From Neocallimastix lanati (nom. inval.) (taxonomy: Eukaryota; Neocallimastigomycota; Neocallimastigomycetes; Neocallimastigales; Neocallimastigaceae), in NCBI GenBank assembly GCA_016946835.1, contig JACVTC010000090.1:631501-695500 (forward strand): 64,000 nucleotides of DNA, written 5' to 3'. Position 1 is the first letter of the stretch. Each line of letters starts with the position of its first letter. Positions 55,471 to 64,000 of the stretch are shown here, piece by piece. The translations under genes were made by a program, and so were the position numbers. Under the pieces are notes generated by a model, which saw only the letters and a program-made list of their open reading frames with translations, did not search any database and was not told the origin of the DNA.

Positions 55471-55473
55471 AAA
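55441..55473 (-). promoter_or_regulatory. Predicted -1 frameshift site, complete element
   Basis: T-TTA-AAC (55467-55473, minus) in the gag frame, gag TAA within an 8-nt spacer, then GGGAG...CTCCC (55441-55445 with 55454-55458). The pol frame is open from the -1 position of this site. Confidence 0.75.
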
Positions 55474-56456
55474 TGATTGTTTGAATTTATTGTATTATTT
55501 TGATTTCTTAGTTTAGCAAATTCTTTAAAGGAATAAGGACATAGTTTATAAATGTGTCCTTGTTGTCCACAACGGTAACAAATAATATGGGATTTCTCAG
55601 AATTAAATGTATTTCTGGCTTGTTTGATTTCATTATTTACCAAGTTATTTCTTATTTTACTATCTTTAATATTTTGTGTGGTATTTTCTAAATTATTACT
55701 TTGCATAATTTCATTTTTAGAATTGAATTTAGTATTAAAATTATTAGTTGTAAATTCTCTATTTTCATTATAATTTGTATAATTTCGAGGAGTTTTCTTA
55801 ATGTAAAATTGTCTTCCATTATAATTATAATTATAACTTGGAGAATTGAATTGCTTAAATGGATGAGTGTTACTTCGGTAATAGAATGGTTGAGAATTAA
55901 ATACTGTCATCATCACGGTTTCATTTCTAAGATTTCCTCCTTCTTCAGCTCTTTCAGCTAACTCTGCTTCTTCAAAAGCATCTTCAAGATCTATACATCG
56001 TTGTGTTATTACTTGTGATCTAGCATAAGGACGGTAGATAATCGAATCAGCATAATCTTCTATTGTTATAAATGTTTGGTACAATTTTGGTAGACTGTTA
56101 TAAATTTTCCTATATCTCCAATTAAAGTTTTTTATGCTTTCTCCTCTTTGAATTTTCATTCGTTGTAGTCTTTTACATTTCTCTTGTGGAGTTACTTCTA
56201 ATGAATTTTCAATTGCTTCTTTTATTTCTCTCATTGATGGAAAATGTTCATTACCTTCCTCATCTATTGTATGTAGTTCTTGTAAAGTGCCCCTCAACTT
56301 TCCTTCTACACACTCCATTGCCCAGGTAAGAATGCTTCTTGGATTGGTGATATCAGCCAGTGCCATTATTCTTGAAAATTCATCGATCCATGAATCGACA
56401 TCCCTTGCGCTTTCGTTAAGTCTGGGTAATAGCCTTTCCAATTCTAAAATTTTCAT
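55461..56456 (-). CDS. gag of the complete alpha element
   Basis: 331 aa from an ATG at 56454-56456 (MKILELERLLPRLNE). Capsid-like helices occupy residues 1-180 (WIDEFSRIMALAD, SILTWAMECVEGKL, FNWRYRKIYNSL, IEDYADSI). An Asn/Tyr-rich flexible stretch follows, then a CCHC knuckle CYRCGQQGHIYKLC at about residues 293-306, and the end HLNF-stop at the slippery site. It is clearly related to, but diverged from, the gags at 43-44 and 63 kb. Intact. The A-rich leader upstream contains runs of 25 and 37 A in sense orientation. Confidence 0.9.
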   Translation of the reverse strand: MKILELERLLPRLNESARDVDSWIDEFSRIMALADITNPRSILTWAMECVEGKLRGTLQELHTIDEEGNEHFPSMREIKEAIENSLEVTPQEKCKRLQRMKIQRGESIKNFNWRYRKIYNSLPKLYQTFITIEDYADSIIYRPYARSQVITQRCIDLEDAFEEAELAERAEEGGNLRNETVMMTVFNSQPFYYRSNTHPFKQFNSPSYNYNYNGRQFYIKKTPRNYTNYNENREFTTNNFNTKFNSKNEIMQSNNLENTTQNIKDSKIRNNLVNNEIKQARNTFNSEKSHIICYRCGQQGHIYKLCPYSFKEFAKLRNQNNTINSNNHLNF

Positions 56457-57116
56457 TTTGATAAAAAAAAAAATCTAATGCTTTTAATATTTAATTGATG
56501 AATTGATGGATGAATGAGGAGATAAATGTCTTATATAAATTTATTTTTATTATTTTTATTATTATTAATTGTTTTATTTATTAAATTGATGAATTAATTT
56601 ATTCTTTTAATTGTATGTTTTTATTAAGTTGATGGATGGATGAATGATTAAAAAAAAAAAATTTTATATCTTAATTAAACTAAATTTTGAAATAACTAAA
56701 TATTGAAAAATTAAACTATTACTGAATTGAAATTTTAATTGCTAATAAACTGAAAAAATTTTGCTGAATATTTCGATTTATTTATTGTTGACGCGACTTT
56801 ATTTTATATTAATATAATAATTCTAAAAAGAAAACCTTATACCTTCGGTGATATAAGTTCATTATTGTTCCAGTGCTCGATCTTGTCCAAAAACCCTGAC
56901 AACACTCGGATAGTTGATAAACTACGGAAAGTGCCGTGGGGAGTATAATTATTACTTTGGGACGTATTCACGCACTCACGAGATCGACTAAAAACCTTAA
57001 TTAATAATAAATTGGAATCACCCTAACTTATTATTAATTAATTTTCTTACGGTTTAAACACTGTATATGAATTATTATACTTTTTGATTTTAATATTCTC
57101 AAAAAAGTAAAAATAA

Positions 57117-57161
<45 letters not shown>

Positions 57162-57323
57162 ATTATTAATCTTTTATAACTACTATTAATAATATTTTAG
57201 AATAATCTTTCTTTTTTTTTTTTTTTTTTTTTTTTTAGACCTTATTAATTATTAAAATTTTCTCAAATTATTATTTTCATATTATTTTATCTCTTCAGGT
57301 CCTGCATAGCTCGCCAAATTTTA
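56457..57323 (-). other. Leader of the complete element
   Basis: No gene. Plus-strand runs of 37 T (57121-57157) and 25 T (57212-57236) are poly-A in the sense RNA. A less AT-rich part at 56840-57000 (GCTCGATCTTGTCC...GAGATCGAC) may fold. The primer-binding site is at about 57301-57316, 7 nt from the LTR. Confidence 0.6.
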
Positions 57324-58163
57324 TGGTACAAGATCTGAAGATTTTATTAATAAAATAATATATTCTAATAATAAGGAAAAATTTAAAATATTATTCTCTA
57401 ATTCTAAACCTAAATTAATTAATAAACTACTCTAATTTTAGTCTAAACTATCCTAATCTAAAAGAATATAAACTAAGTTAAAATAACTTAAACTAATATC
57501 TTAATCTAAACTATTCTAATCTAAACTAAACAATTTCTCTAAATCTATTACTATTTCTATAAAATGTTTAATACAACTAATCTATTACTAAACTAATTTT
57601 ATACTATACTTATCTTAATATTATACACTAAACACAAAAACTATTAATTAAACACTTTTAAAACATTAAATTTAGAAAAAACTATTTAATAAATTTTAAT
57701 TTATTTTAAACTATTTAATTTATTATTTAACTTTTAGAAAATATTAAAAAAATAATATAATAATAAAGTCGTAAGAAAAAAAGAGAGAGAACAAAAGTAT
57801 TGTGTTACTTTGTTCTTTTTTATACTAATAAAATATTTATTTGATTGGATTAAAAATAAAAATAAAAAAAATTAATAATAAAAATTAAATAATAAAAATT
57901 TAAAAATATAGTAATAAAAATATAATAAGCTTAAATTTTCTAAATTATTAAAATATTATATAAAAATTTTACAATATTAAACAATATAATTAATACATGA
58001 TTTTTTAATACATCTAATTATTTTTATTTAACTTTATAATATTCTATAACTAATATTTTAATATTCAATTTTTTATTATTTATTTATAATTGTTAATGAT
58101 ATTTTTTACTTTAATATTTTCTTTAAATAGTTTAATTTTTCTTTATTTAATTGTACCGTAACA
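57324..58163 (-). repeat. 5' LTR of the 50.7-58.2 kb element
   Basis: 840 bp, same length and, by eye, the same sequence as 50705-51544. Followed by AGAA. Confidence 0.92.
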
Positions 58164-58169
58164 AGAAAT

Positions 58170-58958
58170 TGGTATGGTTCATATAATTTTAGGAATATAA
58201 TAATAATTAACACAAATAATAAAATTACAATAAAAAAAAAATAATTTGTTTTAAAATCAATATTTATTTATTTAAATTTATAAAAGAAAAATAATAATAT
58301 AATTATTTATTTAATAAAAAGAAAGTTATTGATTATATTTTATTTCACTAAAATTACATGTATTTATATTTTTTTATCAAATTAAAATTTGTAAAGCCTA
58401 ACTATTTTTTTAATAAACTAATTACTAATTATTTTTATAAATAAAACATTTAAATTGAAATTGAATTATTATTTTAGTTAATAATATTATTGTTATAAAT
58501 AGTAGTTATATATTATTGAATTATTAATTATTTAATAATAGTTTAATACTAATATATATAAAATAAAAATAAAGAGATTATACAGAATATTTTATTGTGG
58601 TTTAGTTAAATTTAGTAATTAAAAATAAATTTAAATTGATAACGAAAATTTTAATAACTAATTAAATAGATTTGATTATTTTCAATATAACATAATACAA
58701 AAGAAATATAATATTAATATATTAAGTGGGCAAGGACAATATTCTTGGCTAAAGATTTTTAATACATTATAATGGAATCGGATCGATAATTCAAAAAGGA
58801 ATTATAAGTTAATTAGTGATTTATTAACTTAAGATTTCTATTTAGTAATATTTGAAGAATATTGGAAAGTTCCAATTATATAGAATAGAATAATCTATAA
58901 GGTTAGAATAATTTATATTATTCTAGCACAATTAGTATTATTTGTTCATTCTGTATTA
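58170..58958 (-). mobile_element. 3' LTR of the 58-64 kb element
   Basis: About 789 bp from TGGTATGGTTC (plus) to TTCATTCTGTATTA. The terminal CA expected before the polypurine tract (minus CTTAGCGGGGGCATCT, 58959-58975) reads TA, so one end base seems mutated. The partner 5' LTR lies beyond the window. Confidence 0.65.
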
Positions 58959-58981
58959 AGATGCCCCCGCTAAGACTCAAG

Positions 58982-61900
58982 CTAGGTAGAAGCTGAGTTA
59001 AACTTGACAATATTTTTCAAATGAACATTACGATTCATTTGTATATTAGTAGCAGGATCAGCTAAAGTGACTGTATTGAATTGTTTCTTTATCACTTTCA
59101 TAGGTCCAACAAAGTAAGGTTCTAATTTAGTTCGATTAAAGTTTCTTACTAGTACTAAATCACCTGGTTTTATTCTTTTAGCTTGATTCATACTGGTCTT
59201 TTCTTCTCTCCTAGTAGCCCAATACTTCGAAGCATTTTTGATATTAGATGCGGCCTCCATTACCCATTGGTAGTGTGATACAAATTTTTCCAGTAGAATT
59301 TCGTCAGAAGACTTATTTATACCCTTAGTTGGTCTGGCAGCAATGTCAAAAGGTTGTTGGTCCTCCCTTCCATAAACTAATTCAAAACTTGAATGGTTGG
59401 TGATTGAGTTTTTAGTAGTTCTTAAAGCCCAAAGTGCAGATGGTAAAATTTCATCCCATTCTTTGTGTTGTTGTCCTAGTAATCGTAATAATTTTCCAAT
59501 TTCTTTATTACGATTCTCAACTAAACCATTGCTTTCAGGATGATATGGAGTGATAAATTTAACATATACATCATATAAATCAAGGAAGATTTTTGTCATA
59601 TCTGATGTAAATTGTGTTCCATTATCAGTAGTGATAATTTGAGGTACACCGTGTCGAGCAAATACATTAATTAAAAATTTTATCACATCCTGAGAAGTAA
59701 CATTTTCAGTGGGCTCTGCCTCAACCCATTTAGTAAAATAATCAACCACAACGATTATATATTGATTATTATTTCTGGTTTTACTTAGAGGTCCTATAAT
59801 GTCCAATCCTAAGTGTGTAAATGGTCCTTCCACTTCAGTTGGTTTATCTTCCGTTGGTTCAGGGTATGGTTGAGATTTATTTAATTGACATTTTTCACAT
59901 TTACCTATAATTCGCTTAATGTCATTAACCATATTGTTCCAATAGTAGCTCTTTTTCAAACGTTGGTATGTCTTGTAATAGCCTTCGTGTCCTATACTGT
60001 GTGCTTGAAAAATTAATTGAAGTTTTTCTTTTGTATCTGTAACTAATTTTCTATAATTATTGCCATCAACAAAGTAGTCCACACCATCAATTGTCGTAAA
60101 TTTTTCTTCAATAAATTCCTTAATGGTTCTTGAAAGCAGGTTTTCATCTTGTTCCTTGATAATTTGTGTTGTTAAGACAACTTTTTCTTTTTCATTTTTC
60201 ATTCTTGATAAAGCATCTGCGACAACATTATTATTTCCAGTTTCATATCGTAAATCAATTCCTAACATACTGACAGTCAAACACCATCTAGTATGACGAG
60301 AATTTTGTGGTTCCTTACTTTTAAGTAATCCGATTAATGGTCTATGATCTGTATATACTATAGTTTGCTTAGGATTTCCCATAATATAAGATTTTAATTT
60401 ATTGATACAGTAAATTAGAGCAGCACCTTCTAGATCCGTAATTCCATAATTCTTTTCCGATTTAGATAAACTTCTACTAATATAATGAACCGGATGCTCC
60501 TTTCCAGTTTCATCATCCTTTTGTAAAAGCACACCGCCTATTCCATCATAGGAAGCATCTGTTCTTATAATAAATTCTCTATCAAATCTAGGAAATCTTA
60601 ATATTGGGGCATTGATTAATCTTTCCTTAAGAATTTTAAAACTTTCTTCTTGTTCCTTTTTCCATTCAAACTTAATACCTTTTCTTAATAGAGTGCAGAG
60701 AGGAGCAGTAACTTTTGCAAAGTCCTTAATAAAATTTCTATAATATCCAATGGCTCCTAAAAATGATCGAAGTTCATGAATGTTAGAGGGAGCCTTCCAT
60801 TCTTTAATAGCTTCAACTTTGTTTTCCAATGGACTTAAACCTTCTGAGGATACTTTATGTCCAAGTACTTCTACTTCAGTTTGCATGAAAGAACACTTTT
60901 CGATATTGATTTTTAACTTATGTTCCTTGAATATTTCTAAGACTTGTTTAAGATGTTCTAGGTGTTCTTCTTCAGTTCTTGAGTAGATTAAAATATCATC
61001 GATAAAGTTATATACGCATTTTCCTATTAAGGGAAATAGTATACGGTTCATTTCTCTTTGGAATGTAGCTGGAGCACCTGTTAAACCGAAGGGCATTACC
61101 TTGAATTGGTAGTTTCCGAACTTAGTTGTAAAGGTAGTGATTTCAACACTATCATCATCCATTAATATTTGATGATAACCGGAATAAAGATCTAATGTTG
61201 AGAAGATTTTTGCTCCATCTAAGCTATCAAAAATTTCCTCAATATTTGGTAAAGAATAAGAATCCTTCTTAGTTGCTTCATTTACTTTCCTATAGTCAAT
61301 ACACAGGCGCCATTTACCGTTCTTTTTAGGCACAAGTACTACTGGTGATGACCATTCTGAACATGAAGGTTCAATTAATCGTTTATATATGAGTTTGGTT
61401 AATTCTTCTTTTAAGATATCTGTTTTTAATTTACTAAGTCGATAAAATTTTTGTTTAATAGGTTTAACTCCTTCCTTAAGAATAATTTTGTGTGGTGATA
61501 AATCTGAAGGTGTTAATTCTTCAGAAGAAGTTGCAATTATATCAATATATTCTTCAAGTAATTTAGTAATAGCTTCTCTATAATTTGAATTAATTGTACT
61601 TTGAAAAACTGTGTCATATATATATTTTATGGGTGGTAATCCTTCAATCGTTTTCAATTGTTGCTTAGCTTCTTGGTGATTCAATGCTTTGATTACACAT
61701 AATAATTTTTCTTCGTCATCATATTCATTATTAATAGGTGCAATTTCTTCAATTAAACCTTGATCATTAAATCGACAAAGACTATATCTAATTGGATGTA
61801 TAAATAACTGGTTATCAATTTGAGTTTTGAGGTTGATTAATATATCATAGAATGGATCCTCCTTGTCTATAATTCTACACGTAACAAGTAGTTCTAGTTC

Positions 61901-62980
61901 ATTAATTTTTACGGGAACTTTGATTAACACATCTTCTGAGTAATCATCATTCATCGTTGCTAAACGTATTCGTCCTGCACTAACTCCTATAGGTTCATAC
62001 TGATAAGGTAATTTATCTAAAAATTGCTTTGTGATAATACTTAAGTTGCTACATGAATCTATTAAAGCCTTACCACGAACTCCATCTACTATTACATCAA
62101 CCATAGCAATATCATCTTCTTGTGGTTCATGATGTTTACTTTTATATGTATGATCTATATTGTTCGTTATTATTGTAGTAGCACACATATTATCCACTGC
62201 ACCTGAAATTTTAGTATTATTCTTTTCTAATTTAAGTCCTTGTGATACTTGAGACCGTATCTTTGGAGCAACGTCCAATAATTGTCCAAATGTAATATTG
62301 CAATTACTGGAGTTTAAATCTTTGATCACGTCATAACTATCACAATCAGTTTGCATTTGTATTCTTTTTGGAATTCTAGTTGGCATAATTTCAGTTGACT
62401 TTTCTGATGATTTTTCTTGAATTAATTTTTTTAAAGTTTGTTTAGAATTATTTCCTTCCTGAGAAGTTTCTTCATTAACAATATTAACAATACTATTTTT
62501 ATTATTTTCCACAGAAGTACTAGTACTAGCTCTTTCCTTATCTCTTAGCTCTTTCTCAATCCTCTTTTCTTTCTCTATTCTGGGTTGAGCCATAATCGAA
62601 GGATGTAATTGAGTTGTTGGCTTTTTGACTGGTCGCGATGTTCCCCTTAATTGATTTTCTTTTTGTTTTCGTAAACCTGGAGTAACTATTGGCTTAGGAT
62701 CATCTCTTAGACTACGGTGAACCCTCTTTCCTCTTTGGTCACTAGTCTCTTCATCTTTAGGATTTGCCTTTCTCTTTATAACGTTTACTAAGTAATCCAA
62801 TTCTTTGGAACCATCCGACTCATCATCAAAATCTTCGTAATAATCCGTAGTAGTACCTTCTTGGAAATCAGCAATTTCTTCATAATCATCATCTTCTTTT
62901 AAGTCAACTGTTTTGGGACGATGGCAGACTGAAGCAATTTTTTTGACGATGGGAGTGCTTCTACTCCCTTTTAGTGGTTT
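58982..62980 (-). CDS. pol polyprotein, alpha lineage, 58-64 kb element
   Basis: Open for about 1332 codons from the AAA of the slippery site; the first 60 codons precede a TTG at 62800. Order: acidic then basic linker (VHRSLRDDPKPIVTPGLRK; THPSIMAQP-like motif), protease-like ALIDSCSNLSII (DSC at 62051-62059), reverse transcriptase with WRLCIDYRKVNEA, VMPFGLTGAPATFQ and FIDD, RNase H with RTDAS, LEGAAL and YTDHRPL, integrase HHCC (GHEG...CEKCQLN) and DDE (LDIIG, TDNGTQF, VENRNKE), tail GPMKVIKKQFNTVTLADP, ending VKFNSAST. No stop or frameshift interrupts it. With the intact gag it is a second potentially functional element, unless its LTR end mutation or the unseen 5' end disables it. Confidence 0.92.
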   Translation of the reverse strand, partial: KPLKGSRSTPIVKKIASVCHRPKTVDLKEDDDYEEIADFQEGTTTDYYEDFDDESDGSKELDYLVNVIKRKANPKDEETSDQRGKRVHRSLRDDPKPIVTPGLRKQKENQLRGTSRPVKKPTTQLHPSIMAQPRIEKEKRIEKELRDKERASTSTSVENNKNSIVNIVNEETSQEGNNSKQTLKKLIQEKSSEKSTEIMPTRIPKRIQMQTDCDSYDVIKDLNSSNCNITFGQLLDVAPKIRSQVSQGLKLEKNNTKISGAVDNMCATTIITNNIDHTYKSKHHEPQEDDIAMVDVIVDGVRGKALIDSCSNLSIITKQFLDKLPYQYEPIGVSAGRIRLATMNDDYSEDVLIKVPVKINELELLVTCRIIDKEDPFYDILINLKTQIDNQLFIHPIRYSLCRFNDQGLIEEIAPINNEYDDEEKLLCVIKALNHQEAKQQLKTIEGLPPIKYIYDTVFQSTINSNYREAITKLLEEYIDIIATSSEELTPSDLSPHKIILKEGVKPIKQKFYRLSKLKTDILKEELTKLIYKRLIEPSCSEWSSPVVLVPKKNGKWRLCIDYRKVNEATKKDSYSLPNIEEIFDSLDGAKIFSTLDLYSGYHQILMDDDSVEITTFTTKFGNYQFKVMPFGLTGAPATFQREMNRILFPLIGKCVYNFIDDILIYSRTEEEHLEHLKQVLEIFKEHKLKINIEKCSFMQTEVEVLGHKVSSEGLSPLENKVEAIKEWKAPSNIHELRSFLGAIGYYRNFIKDFAKVTAPLCTLLRKGIKFEWKKEQEESFKILKERLINAPILRFPRFDREFIIRTDASYDGIGGVLLQKDDETGKEHPVHYISRSLSKSEKNYGITDLEGAALIYCINKLKSYIMGNPKQTIVYTDHRPLIGLLKSKEPQNSRHTRWCLTVSMLGIDLRYETGNNNVVADALSRMKNEKEKVVLTTQIIKEQDENLLSRTIKEFIEEKFTTIDGVDYFVDGNNYRKLVTDTKEKLQLIFQAHSIGHEGYYKTYQRLKKSYYWNNMVNDIKRIIGKCEKCQLNKSQPYPEPTEDKPTEVEGPFTHLGLDIIGPLSKTRNNNQYIIVVVDYFTKWVEAEPTENVTSQDVIKFLINVFARHGVPQIITTDNGTQFTSDMTKIFLDLYDVYVKFITPYHPESNGLVENRNKEIGKLLRLLGQQHKEWDEILPSALWALRTTKNSITNHSSFELVYGREDQQPFDIAARPTKGINKSSDEILLEKFVSHYQWVMEAASNIKNASKYWATRREEKTSMNQAKRIKPGDLVLVRNFNRTKLEPYFVGPMKVIKKQFNTVTLADPATNIQMNRNVHLKNIVKFNSAST

Positions 62981-62983
62981 AAA
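62951..62983 (-). promoter_or_regulatory. Predicted -1 frameshift site, 58-64 kb element
   Basis: T-TTA-AAC (62977-62983), 8-nt spacer with the gag TAA, hairpin GGGAGT...ACTCCC (62951-62956 with 62963-62968), and pseudoknot partner GCTTC (62931-62935, minus) 15 nt further on, complementary to loop GAAGC. Confidence 0.78.
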
Positions 62984-63888
62984 TAATTTTCATAAAACTT
63001 CTTGCGGTTATTTTCCAATATAGAATTTAATTTAGGACAGTTTCGTTTGGTATGTCCTTCATTGCTACAAAACCAGCAAGTACTAATTTTCATTTCTTTC
63101 ATCTTGTTAGTGAGATTTTCTATAGATACATTTTTGTGGGTTTTTGGTTTGTTAAAATCATTTGAAATGTTCTTATTAAAATTACTTTTAGAGTTAAGGA
63201 GATTGTAACGAGTCTTATCATAATATTCAGTACTATTTTTAATAGATAAACGATCAACTTTTTCAGCTATAGCGAATGCTTTGGTAATAGAAATATTGTC
63301 TTTAAGCATAACCTTTCTCCATGCGTCAGGATTATTGGTTAAGGAATCTGCATAATCTAAAATACTAATTTTTCTTCTTCTCTTTTTATCCAATTTATGG
63401 TACAAAGATCTATAACGGACATTAAAATCTTTAACTTTCTCGTTCTTCTTTATTTTCATGGAACGCAATTCTCGTAACAAGTTGGTTTGATCTTCTTTAA
63501 GTCCATAGAAAGTCTTCAGATGATTTATGATTTCATCAAGGCTTGGGTAGGTGGTAGTAGATTCACTTTCTTCATCATCTTCTCCTTCACTATCGCTATC
63601 GAAATCAGAATCTTCATCTTCAGTAAGGTCATTTCCATCTTCTAGTTCTTGGATAATTTCTCTTGGTTCTCCAGAAGCCGTTAATATACAAGCAGTAAAA
63701 ATAGTTTCAGGATCCTTGATATGTTGGTATTTTATCCATGCCTTTAACTCATTTGCCCAGGAGTTGATGTCAAGGTTTTGTTTAGTAAGCTTTTCAAAAT
63801 CTTTTAATTCTTTCTTTAATTCTCTGAAGCTAAGCTTACTTTCTGGAGTACTCTCTGTTGGAGTACTGGAAGTACTGGATGTTCTCAT
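62971..63888 (-). CDS. gag, alpha lineage (58-64 kb element)
   Basis: 305 aa from an ATG at 63886-63888 (MRTSSTSSTPTES). Family layout: FRELKKELKDFEKL, WIKYQHIKDPETIFTACIL, EPREIIQELEDG, acidic DEDSDFDSDSEGEDDEE, MKIKKNEKVKDFNVRYRSL, KDNISITKAFAIAEKVDRL. A CCHC knuckle CWFCSNEGHTKRNC lies at about 271-284. It ends NYLNH-stop, with the last codons overlapping the slippery heptamer. Intact. Confidence 0.9.
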   Translation of the reverse strand: MRTSSTSSTPTESTPESKLSFRELKKELKDFEKLTKQNLDINSWANELKAWIKYQHIKDPETIFTACILTASGEPREIIQELEDGNDLTEDEDSDFDSDSEGEDDEESESTTTYPSLDEIINHLKTFYGLKEDQTNLLRELRSMKIKKNEKVKDFNVRYRSLYHKLDKKRRRKISILDYADSLTNNPDAWRKVMLKDNISITKAFAIAEKVDRLSIKNSTEYYDKTRYNLLNSKSNFNKNISNDFNKPKTHKNVSIENLTNKMKEMKISTCWFCSNEGHTKRNCPKLNSILENNRKKFYENYLNH

Positions 63889-64000
63889 AAAATAAAATTT
63901 ATTGTATCTATAGAATGCTAAACCTCGTAATGTATAAATTGTTATAAAAAAGTAAAAATAAAAAAAATTAAAAAAAATAAATCTTTTAACTAATAAAATT
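63889..64000 (-). other. Leader of the 58-64 kb element (window edge)
   Basis: No gene; A-rich leader upstream of gag, cut by the window edge before the primer-binding site. Confidence 0.5.

Larger units (their letters stand above)
50705..58163 (-). mobile_element. Complete alpha-lineage Ty3/gypsy element
   Basis: 7459 bp with two LTRs of exactly 840 bp (50705-51544 and 57324-58163) in which I saw no difference by eye. LTR ends are TGGTACAAG and CCGTAACA (plus strand). It is flanked by AGAA at 50701-50704 and 58164-58167. The polypurine tract lies at 51545-51560, the primer-binding site (minus TGGCGAGCTATGCAGG) at about 57301-57316. Gag and pol frames are open and joined by the TTTAAAC site. 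It is the most complete and youngest-looking element of the window. Confidence 0.92.

Overview
The window is a dense graveyard and nursery of Ty3/gypsy-type LTR retrotransposons in an extremely AT-rich eukaryotic genome. I see no host gene, rRNA or tRNA gene. The polyproteins (gag with CCHC knuckle, aspartic protease, reverse transcriptase, RNase H, HHCC/DDE integrase, GPY/F-like tail), the very low GC and the Asn/Lys-rich proteins suggest an AT-rich fungus, most plausibly an arbuscular mycorrhizal (Glomeromycotina) genome. That assignment is an inference from style, not proof. Almost every coding region lies on the minus strand.

Two lineages are present. Lineage alpha has gag and pol in separate frames, joined at a TTTAAAC/T slippery site followed 8 nt later by a GGGAG/CTCCC hairpin. 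Its copies are pol 20904-24200 (gag lost), 25066-28962 (decayed), 39237-46102 (frameshifted, 3' end lost), 50705-58163 (complete, both 840-bp LTRs, frames almost intact) and 58170-64000 (intact frames, runs off the right edge). Lineage beta has gag and pol in one frame: 1-1527 (runs off the left edge), 7697-11311 (one long ORF, but the integrase core is deleted) and 30957-35014 (decayed). A plus-strand integrase fragment lies at 35360-35713.

Layout: 1-1.5 kb partial beta element; 1.5-7.7 kb a run of LTRs placed end to end (F1, F2, J, A1, then F3 and F4 fused as an inverted pair); 7.7-11.3 kb integrase-less beta element; 11.7-17.5 kb more stacked LTRs (K duplicated in tandem, L, F5, H, I, M, N); 17.5-20.9 kb AT-rich repeats and LTR pieces; 20.9-29 kb two alpha elements; 29.9-36.2 kb a region bracketed by a roughly 500-bp inverted repeat around a beta element; 36.2-39.2 kb a possible non-autonomous unit with unknown ORFs; 39.2-58.2 kb an alpha element followed by a chain of LTR units, including a 2.87-kb non-autonomous LTR element with one unknown 278-aa ORF (46854-49722); 58.2-64 kb another alpha element.

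The most unusual features are: (1) chains in which each LTR begins within 3-7 bases of the previous one, separated only by a repeated short target duplication (AGAA, CTCT(T) or CATAA); (2) a compact predicted -1 frameshift module shared by four elements; (3) an Asp-Ser-Cys triplet replacing Asp-Ser/Thr-Gly in the protease of four alpha copies; (4) an LTR element with near-identical LTRs that carries an unrecognised protein; (5) an LTR promoter hairpin whose sequence drifts while its pairing is kept.
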